From Selaginella tamariscina (Eukaryota > Streptophyta > Lycopodiopsida > Selaginellales > Selaginellaceae): DNA of 64,000 bases. Below are positions 56,354-64,000 of the stretch, piece after piece. Under the pieces are notes generated by a model, which made no database searches, had not been told where the DNA came from, and saw only the letters and a program-made list of their open reading frames with translations. The first letter of the stretch is position 1, and each line of letters opens with the position of its first letter. The stretch lies in assembly GCA_003024785.1 (NCBI GenBank), contig PUQB01000067.1:586468-650467 (forward strand). Reading direction: 5' to 3'. The position numbers and the translations under genes are program-made.

Positions 56354-59300
56354 TTATCCTCCCCTCTGCGGCTGTGTAGATGGTGATGGATCTTATGGTC
56401 CTGGATCTGTGTGAGCTGGGTCATTTAAGGTATGACCAAATGTATTCAACGAGTCTCGAACGACAAACTGTTTCATTCAAACCACGTGAACTATCTCAAC
56501 CTCATGAGATCCCACCAACTGTACTTGATATACCTGAGGACCAACCTTCCGGAGTACTCGGTAGGGACCAAGCCACTTATGTAATAAACCAATTGCAAGC
56601 CCAGGTGCAGTCAGCTTGGGAAAATGTACCGGGACTAAGTCACCGTCAGTAAAATCTGGTGAAATTTAATGTCGTGCATTATAAGAAGACTGCTGCCGCA
56701 TTTGAGCTCGACCAAGATGTTCAGTAGACTCTGCATGCAGAAGAGGCAAAACAGCATCAAAATGTCGAGTCTACATCTTTGCATCCTCGGCACGTGGCAG
56801 ATTCGATGATAATCCCAATTTACTAGGCAACTTAGGATCATATCCATACAATGCCTTGAATGGAAAGATACCAATCGAATTCTGAATGCATGTTACATAA
56901 GCAAATCTCAAACATCACAAATACCAATCCCTGTCCGTGTGATTGAAGTTCACATACTTCGAAATCATACCCTTGAAGGTTCGATTCAATCGCTCCACCA
57001 AACCATCAGTTTATGGATGATACGGAGAGGCAAATGAATGTTTTACCCCTAACCTCTCACATAACACTCAAAATACCTCTGTAATGAAAGCGGGGCCATT
57101 GTCTGATAACATCCGCTCTGGACAAGAATGCTGCAAAACCACATTATCGAACAGAAACAAAGCTATTGACATGGCAGTTGCATCCGAAAGAGCACCAACC
57201 TCCACCCATTGAGTTAAATAATCGGATACAACAATGATGTATTAGTTACCTTGAGAAGAACGTGGAAAAGGTCCCATTAAATCCACTGCAATTAACTCAA
57301 AAGGGCGAGAGACATTGATGGATTCTAACACCCCATGGCCCGTGTCGTAAAGGAATTCCGAATTTGACAAGTGGGACAGCTTTGAATATACCTGATCACA
57401 TCACCACACGCTGGGTCAATAAAATAATCGGCGCAACTTCTCCAACACTCGTTGGTGACCAAGATGACCTCCAACAATAGGTGAATCATGATATGCTCGA
57501 AGAAGGTGTGTAACATATGTAAAGGGTACAGCCAAACGCCATCTATCCTCTGGATTTGTCCCAATAAAATACAATAAACCATCCTGAAGTCGAAACTGAG
57601 CATGATATTGTCGAAACCAAGGTTCAAAAGACGGATTTGCAAACGCATCGCATAATTGCCTCGTCCATGATTCATGTTTTTGAGCATTCTGCCACTGTTT
57701 TAAGGATGGTAAGTCGGCATCAAATACCTGAGGGGCTTGTATCAAACCGAATGCTGTAGCTACTGCATGAGTAGGCAAAGTGGAATCGGAAAGGGGTGCT
57801 CGAGAAAGTGCATCCGCATCCACCATTGTTCGCCCAGGCTTGTGCAATCTTTAATGGTAACATTGTTAAGAGGTCGGTAATCCACACAAAATCGAGAGAT
57901 CCATCAGGCTTGGGAACCAAATGAGGTTCACATGCCCATGGACTCCGTGACGGACGACACACTCGTTTACCAATCATATCAGGCTGATGGCTGAAACTCC
58001 TTTGGTGACCTGCGTCGAACCGGGACTTTGAAAGGCTTTGCATTGCCGGTGGGTATACAGTGTCGAGTCTTCACACGTGCACCTTGGGACAGATCAAATT
58101 TGAACAAACTTGCATACTGTTTCTTAAGTTGTTCGATGCAGTGTGCTCGACACTCAGGTGACGGATCCGGCATTTGAACCTGTTGAGATGAACACCCGAC
58201 CGGAATCAAAGGAGCTGTATGCGTGATACAAACAGCAACAAGCTTCTCTGGACGTAAAGGAACAGACTGCAAAGACACAGACTCCAAGCGTAATACAGGA
58301 GGAGAGAGTGAAAAATCACATGTACCTTTCGACTGCTTTAACCAATCACATCCCAGAATGATGTCAAAGACCTGGGAAGGGACAACCCTAAGAGACCCAG
58401 AGGGAAACTTACAGTTGGCACCCATAACCAGCGTAGTCGAAGTGGTGTACTGTGATACTGCACGAGACTGCCCATTACCATATAAAATGTGCAAGACCTT
58501 ATCTGCTCGTCTCAAGGGTAATGAGCACCGATGCGCCAGAGAAGTAGTTATGGAAGACATACTAGATCCTGTATCCACAAGTACTGTGACTGAAACATCA
58601 TTCACTCGTGCAGAAAATGTGAAAACTGGATGATTTGGTGGAACTTGCAACCCTTGATATGCATAGCGGAAAAAGCATGGAGGTGGAGTTTCCATCGCAC
58701 GGGATCCCTCCGTCGCCCGTACGATTACTGTTTTCCGCAACAGATCCACCCGCAAGAGAGCGTCATCATCTGGAAGCTCATCATCAGACATAATGGCCGC
58801 CACAGGCACCATCCGGAACATATGGTCGCCAGCCTGGATGTGGTGGACGCCAATCAGGATACACATCGCATGCCCGCCAAGTATGTCCAGGTGCCCAACA
58901 GCCCAACAATGAACTTGATTGGGTCGACCTGCATTGTTCCGATTCCTCCTGTCACGAATCCGTGGATTTTGACCACCACGGGCAGGAACTGGAGCAAGTG
59001 CAGGACGATTTCGTGGAGGTGGTCCACGGGGTGGGCCCGAGGTCGACCACGAAAGGCTTGTCGTGCGGGCACATATGCAGCAGCATCAACCTCCATTGGA
59101 TCAGCACGCTGAATAGGAGGAGCAGGTAACCCAAGGGGACACGGCCCTCACCAGGCACCAACTCAAATCGTTGAGCTAGTGCAAAAGCTTCCTCCAATGT
59201 GGTAGGACGAAGAGCCCGAATGAATCGAACAAGTTCGGGTCGCATAGTTGGCCATAACATACCGAGCTTAATAGGCTCAGGCATGTTAGGATATGCACGC

Positions 59301-59835
59301 CGAACTAAATCCCCGAACCTAATACTGAAGCATAACAGACTCACCAGGATGTTGTCGTATCGCATGCAGTTGTTGGAAAGCATCATCTGAATCCTCAACT
59401 TTGCCAAACGTACGTTTGAGGCATTCCGTCAACCGATTACTATTGGCTTGAATCTCCAGCCAATCCATTATACCACTTGAGCGCAGGGCCTTCCAAACAT
59501 GTAGGGAATTCTCTGAGAGCACGGGCCTCATCCCAACCATGGTAACGAACAATAACTTGGAAATGATCAAACCAGTGGTATACATCATCTCCCGGATCAC
59601 CACAAAAAAGATCGAGGTCTAACCCTCGGATTTGTGGCTTGTGAAGAAGATGAAGGACTAAAGCAAATCCCCCAAGAGGCTCAGGCGGGGAAGAGGAGGA
59701 CGGACCCTTAACAAAGCGCTCCAACATTAGTTTGTGCATCAATATATCGTAACAATAAAGCCGTCTCCATATTCATTGTCATGGAAATAAGAAAAGGAAA
59801 AGGCGGAAGAAAGGAATACCCAACTTCTCCACCGA

Positions 59836-60040
59836 TGAAAGAGCAAATATATATTTAGAAATGTCAGATGTATTCAGCTACAAAAACCCTGCTTATATAC
59901 AGGAGACCCTCTACCATGTGGCACACATGCAACACGTGGCGCTGACACATGGGAGCCAGATCACCACCCATGTGTCACTACGCATGTGTGTATATACACA
60001 TGCGTATATACAGTATGTTATATATATACAGTATCTTACA
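59836..60040 (-). repeat. 5' LTR of copy B
   Basis: 205 bp with the same ends. About 94% identical by eye to the 3' LTR, so the insertion is not recent. The primer-site region (minus TCGGTGGAGAAGTTGGG) lies at 59819-59835. The outer end is 91 bp before the ATG of the NFD6-like gene. Confidence 0.9.
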
Positions 60041-60131
60041 CACTATGTTTGGCGAAATAAACAGTTAAGTTGGATAATACAGATTTAGTAAACAGAGGGG
60101 TTTTGGGAAGAAACCTATTAGGGTTTTAGCA

Positions 60132-61276
60132 ATGGCCGCGGCCATGGCGGGGAGGTTTGCGTCTAGGGCTCGTGCGGCCAGGCACAGTTTCTACAAGCAA
60201 TGCGTCTTCTTCTGGAGGATTTCGGCGCCACTTCTATGAGTCATCCCCGAAAACCGGGAATTTTCCCAATGTTCCGAGGTATAGTTAAACTGTATCTGTA
60301 TTTGTGATAGTCTGTTTTATTTGATTTCTGTGATACTGTATGCGCATTTTAATTAATTAATCCTTTAGCTATTATTGGTTACTAAGTAGTTCTATATAAT
60401 GTACATGTATACACATGTTCTTTATTTTACTTTGCTTTTAGCTACTTTACCTGCAGGCTGTGATATATATAGTCTTTTTAACTACTTATATACGCTATAT
60501 AAACTTGAAATGTAACGGACAGCAGCCCAAATAACAAATAAAAACCAAGTCCTAACTAAAATACATTTATAAACGATGAATTCTACTGTGTTTTTAGTTT
60601 CAGTTGCTCACATTCATAAGTGCATTCACATCATGTGATGTACATATATGTATATCTGTGTGTGTGTTTATGTGTGTATAGTCTGTTTTTAAATGATGAA
60701 ATTTAGTTTGGATCTTTTTTGTGTCATCTGCCAAGATTATCTGTTGTATATGTATCACTTATGCAAGTGAATTCTACTTCTTTTCTAGTTAATTCTATGG
60801 CATCTATTAAATTGCTTTTGGTTTATCTGTCTGAAAAGCATTTCAGGTTAAAATTTGTATATATTGTATTTGCTTGGTCAGATGTCATGCATTGATTAAT
60901 ACATACATACAGATGCATGTGTATGTCTATGTGTATATATATATATATATTATAATGTTCTTCAGGTTTCGTCGGGAGATGGTCTCGCTTCCCCTGCACA
61001 GTGCAACTGCATCTGCAAGGCTTGTCTCGTTGATCTCTGGTGGATCCGACAGTCTGGAATGTAAGTAAATTTTTCGTAAACTTTTAGTTAATTTTTTTGT
61101 ATATATTAGTCTTTTTCTATATGAATGTGGTCTGCCTGCTTGCTTGCTTCCGTGTGAAACTGGTGTGTGTGTGTTTTTTTATATGTATTCTGGGGTTGCA
61201 GGCGTTTTCTTGAAGTGGTTATCTCTGGATAATTTCAGGCCGCTACAACTGTGGGTGGGACGACGATGATGGCTGA
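60132..61276 (+). CDS. NFD6-like: NUCLEAR FUSION DEFECTIVE 6-like mitochondrial protein
   Basis: Three exons: 60132-60278, 60966-61060, 61239-61276, with GT-AG introns. The N-terminus (M-A-A-A-M-A-G-R-F-A-S-R-A-R-A-A-R) is a typical mitochondrial presequence. Exon 2 gives M-V-S-L-P-L-H-S-A-T-A-S-A-R-L-V-S-L-I-S, matching the conserved LLPxHTATASALLTSMLS core of plant NFD6 proteins. Exon 3 ends G-W-D-D-D-D-G, like the GW...DD ends of the family. NFD6 is needed for polar nuclear fusion in Arabidopsis and is mitochondrial. A one-base shift within exon 1 (near 60185-60200) is needed to join the presequence to the S-S-S-G-G-F-R-R frame, so check for an indel error. A gypsy element lies just upstream. 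Confidence 0.65.
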
Positions 61277-61467
61277 ATATATACACCCCGTCCTCCACAT
61301 CTTGTGTGTTTGTTTCACTTCAACGAGTTTATATATCATTTTCTCTCTGCATTTATATAATACACACACGCACACATACATATACATGTGTGTATGAGTG
61401 CCTGTGCATGTTTTGTTGGTGTTTAATTAGATTAAGAGTTCTATCTTTAAGTTAATTTAAGTAGCTT

Positions 61468-62155
61468 ATGGATAAGGAGGGTTTAGGGTTTATGCATAGA
61501 GATATGGCTATGGCGGCAAGAGTGGTTGTAACAGGGCATATATCAGGGCCTCCAGTACGGACATGTGGTGTATCGGGCCGTACTAAATCCCCATTTGCCG
61601 GTGCCCGTCTTGGGTTGAATTCGGATTGCGGATTGTCTATGCGGTCTGTGCGTGGGTGTATATGTCTGTGTGTATTTATTTTTAATAGTTCATTCCTTCT
61701 TGTATGTGTATGAACGTGTATTTCTTGTGGGTACGTGATGCGTGCGTGTGCGTGCGTGTGTTAATGTATTATAAACAGGCTGGCTTCACCATTGTCCGCG
61801 GTCCCAAAGAAGCGTAGCGGAGGCGCAGTCAAGCTGAACAACGGGTTTCTTATGCATATTCAAGGTATGTTTATTTTCTAGTTGTTTTTTCTTGAACGAG
61901 TGTTTGATGTTTGCTTGTATGGTTTTGTGTGATTCTCAAAAATTATGTATATAACTAGTGTTTCTACATATACAGTTGTATTTCTATATTATAAAAAAAT
62001 GCAGGGTTAAATATATCATATATATCTTGGTTTTGGAATTTTAAGTGTATATATTAATATTTATTAATTTATTTATGACAAATTTGCATTGTTTTAATAT
62101 ATGTTTGATCCGTGCAGGGTTTGGGCACCTGGGACGTGTAAAAGACGATGGGTAA
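61468..62155 (+). CDS. Small orphan protein (~103 aa), possibly organelle-targeted
   Basis: Predicted exons 61468-61655, 61779-61864 and 62118-62155; introns are GT-AG and the phases (2, then 1) agree. A second possible start is the ATG at 61504 (M-A-M-A-A-R-V-V-V), which gives a transit-peptide-like N-terminus rich in Ala, Arg, Ser and Gly. The C-terminus reads K-L-N-N-G-F-L-M-H-I-Q-G-F-G-H-L-G-R. I recognise no family. The blocks could instead be 3' untranslated exons or an alternative end of the NFD6-like gene just upstream on the same strand. Confidence 0.35.
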
Positions 62156-62395
62156 TCTCTGTGTTTGAAAGAACATGAATAATGGTGCTTACAACTTTTA
62201 TTAAAAAATCTCAAATGCAGCTTAAACATTATTAATTATTAATTAGTAGGAAAATAGGATTATTTTATTCCATTTTCAATGAAATTTTGGTATATTCAAG
62301 TTTATAAAGAATATTCACGTTTAACTTCCACGTGAAGGCTTACAAATGAAGGGGGAATAGGGTTTTGCAAAATATTTAGGCGGAACGAGGAGTAA

Positions 62396-64000
62396 ATGGG
62401 CAGCGCCAATCTCACAGTCCCGCAGCTGCGCAGCGCACTCCAAGAAAGAAATCTCGATACTAAGGGATTGAAAGCCGCTCTGGTAAGATCTCTGTTCATA
62501 ATCTTTGCGAGCTTCTTTTCTGCACAAGATCGGCATTTTTTTTCTCTGTTCTAGCAATTTTGTGCCAAAATCCATATTTTCCTCCAAAATCATCATTTTT
62601 TTCTACTCTGTTTGCTTCTTTTCCGTATAAACATCAAAAAAATCTGTAATAATCAGGGTTCTCGGAATTATTTTCGATTTCAGGTAGCGAGGCTTGATGA
62701 AGCGCTAGAGAGGAGAATCGGCAAGCAAATGCAGGAAAATCTTCACGGAAACGAGTTGCGAATGATGAACTGACGCCGGAAGATGCCCAGAAAATGACGG
62801 TCAGTGATCTTAAGGCAGAGCTCAGTAGTCGCGGATTGCCCATTTCCGGCCGGAAGCAGGAGCTCATCAATCGGCTCATTGAAGCGTTAAAAGAGAACGA
62901 TGGTGAGTTTCGAGTGTGTGTACGCTTGCACACGTACGTATATACGCATATAATTCCCATAAACCATAGGCGACATTTCTTTTTATAAACACCTTATATG
63001 AAACATAATAGTCATGTCATACACACGCGCACATACATATATATGCCGTGTATTGGATAAAGAAAGAAAGACGAGAAGCGTCTTAAGGAATTTCTTCTTT
63101 ATATTTATATTACGCTGCGTAGTCTCTTTTCCGATAATAGTTAATGCTTTATAGAAAGGAGTATGTAATATAAACTTTTATAAGTGCGTGTGTGTGCGCG
63201 CCCGCGCAGACACACACCGATATTCGTGTGTGCATATGTTTACGTATATCAATAATGTAGTTTATGAGTGTTATAGATGAGGACGATGTGGTTGATGATA
63301 CCAAGAAAAAGCGAACTAAGAAAGAAGAGAAGAAAGAAGAACCGAAGTTGGTCAAAGCCCAGAAGAAGGGCCGTGGAGTTTTGGACGATTGTTTGCCGGA
63401 CAATATCAAAGCTAGTTACCATGTTCTGGATACCGTAAGCTAAATATGCATATTTATACACATGCACATATGATATACGACATAGCATACAACTATGTGT
63501 GTTTGTGTGATCAAACGTTTCTTTCAGGGGAGCGATGTGTACGATGCAATGCTCAATCAGACCAACGTCCAGCGTAACAACAACAAGTTTTACCTTCTCC
63601 AACTACTGGGTACGTAATACATACACATGTAGTATAATATAGTATATTATGTATAATATAGTCCAGAAATAAATTAGATGAACTAATACCAATTGTAGAG
63701 TCCGATGATAGAACGAGATATCTGACGTGGTTTCGATGGGGCCGTGTTGGAGAGAAGGGGAGGCATGATATCTGTCATTGTACTAAGATCGAATCTGCTG
63801 TCAATTCATTTGAGAAGAAGTTCCAAGAGAAAACGCGCAATAAGTGGTGTGATCGTAATAACTTCACTCCACGCCAGGACAAGTACACATTTTTGGAAAT
63901 GGACTATGAAGAAAAAGAAGATGCACCATCGGTACAGGTTTAATACATATGCACAGACACATACTCGCAAGCCTGCTCTGTGCATCGAGGCAGGCACAAT
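62396..64000 (+). CDS. PARP: Plant poly(ADP-ribose) polymerase, N-terminal part (runs off window)
   Basis: Exons: 62396-62482, 62684-62902, 63277-63434, 63528-63609, 63699-63931 (or to 63938). The first SAP motif spans exons 1-2 (L-R-S-A-L-Q-E-R-N-L-D-T-K-G-L-K-A-A-L), the second is in exon 2 (L-K-A-E-L-S-S-R-G-L-P-I-S-G-R-K-Q-E-L). A lysine-rich, likely nuclear-targeting stretch follows in exon 3. Exons 4-5 carry the WGR domain (Y-L-T-W-F-R-W-G-R-V-G-E-K-G, K-Y-T-F-L-E-M-D-Y). This is the plant PARP2-type layout of two SAPs then WGR; the regulatory helix and catalytic domain would lie to the right. The enzyme binds broken DNA and makes poly-ADP-ribose from NAD+. Exon 2 needs one extra base near 62755-62765 to keep frame, probably an indel error. 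Confidence 0.85.

Larger units (their letters stand above)
56149..60040 (-). mobile_element. Short-LTR Ty3/gypsy retrotransposon, copy B, internally deleted
   Basis: Minus-strand relative of copy A. Gag (59742-58854) and protease (V-D-T-G-S-S near 58570) are better preserved than in A, as an open frame of 295 codons at 58866-57979. RT begins (G-S-L-D-F-V-W near 57890), but the sequence jumps near 57850 to the region after RNase H, so roughly 0.95 kb of RT and RNase H is missing. The integrase zinc finger (H-L-G-H-Q-R-V-L-E-K-L then C-P-T-C) and core follow from 57500 to 56640. It cannot move by itself. CACT flanks both sides (56145-56148, 60041-60044), a likely target duplication. Confidence 0.9.

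Overview
The window is nuclear DNA of a land plant. The evidence is a plant-type seipin gene, a NUCLEAR FUSION DEFECTIVE 6-like gene and the SAP/WGR start of a plant PARP, all split by short GT-AG introns, together with chromodomain Ty3/gypsy and Ty1/copia retrotransposons and AT-rich, microsatellite-laden DNA. The unusual transposase and the ParB-like gene would fit a seed-free plant (bryophyte, lycophyte or fern), but that is inference. Several coding regions carry single-base frameshifts; residual indel errors of a draft assembly (there is a 606-N gap) cannot be separated from real decay.

Layout. (1) 1-20.3 kb is a large, imperfect inverted duplication: 1-10229 matches 20333-12425 on the other strand around a 2.2 kb spacer. 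From outside in, each arm holds the end of a chromodomain Ty3/gypsy pol, its ~0.97 kb 3' LTR, AT-rich DNA with repeated CACTATGAA-type sequences, an array of 18-bp GGCGGGATTAATCCCGCC palindromes with a GC-rich insert, a broken transposase-like gene with a possible DDE triad, and an AT-rich tail. The left arm alone has gained a MITE and a solo LTR, so the arms have separate histories. The spacer has a copia remnant, a 112-bp triplicated repeat and a piece of transposon-type coding sequence. (2) 20.3-22.1 kb is more gypsy pol, then the N gap. (3) 22.1-27.8 kb has a third palindrome array followed by a large gene with a ParB-like domain and a degenerate methyltransferase-like C-terminus, then a HAD/FCP1-like phosphatase gene. 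A ParB-like gene next to an array of palindromes is the most striking thing here. (4) 27.8-50.2 kb has no convincing host gene: a family of AT-rich repeats in direct and inverted copies (including a ~4.4 kb nested palindrome centred near 46.74 kb), a 30-bp minisatellite, and a short-LTR Ty3/gypsy element (37271-42082). (5) 50.5-64 kb is genic: a small secreted-peptide gene, a 7-exon seipin gene on the minus strand, a second copy of the short-LTR gypsy (56149-60040, lacking most of RT/RNase H) inserted 91 bp before an NFD6-like gene, a small orphan gene, and the first five exons of a PARP gene that runs off the window.

Functionally the host genes are unrelated housekeeping or organellar genes (lipid droplets/ER, mitochondria, DNA-damage ADP-ribosylation). 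The accessory part is dominated by mobile DNA; the palindrome arrays link the transposase-like genes and the ParB-like gene and may mark one poorly known element type.
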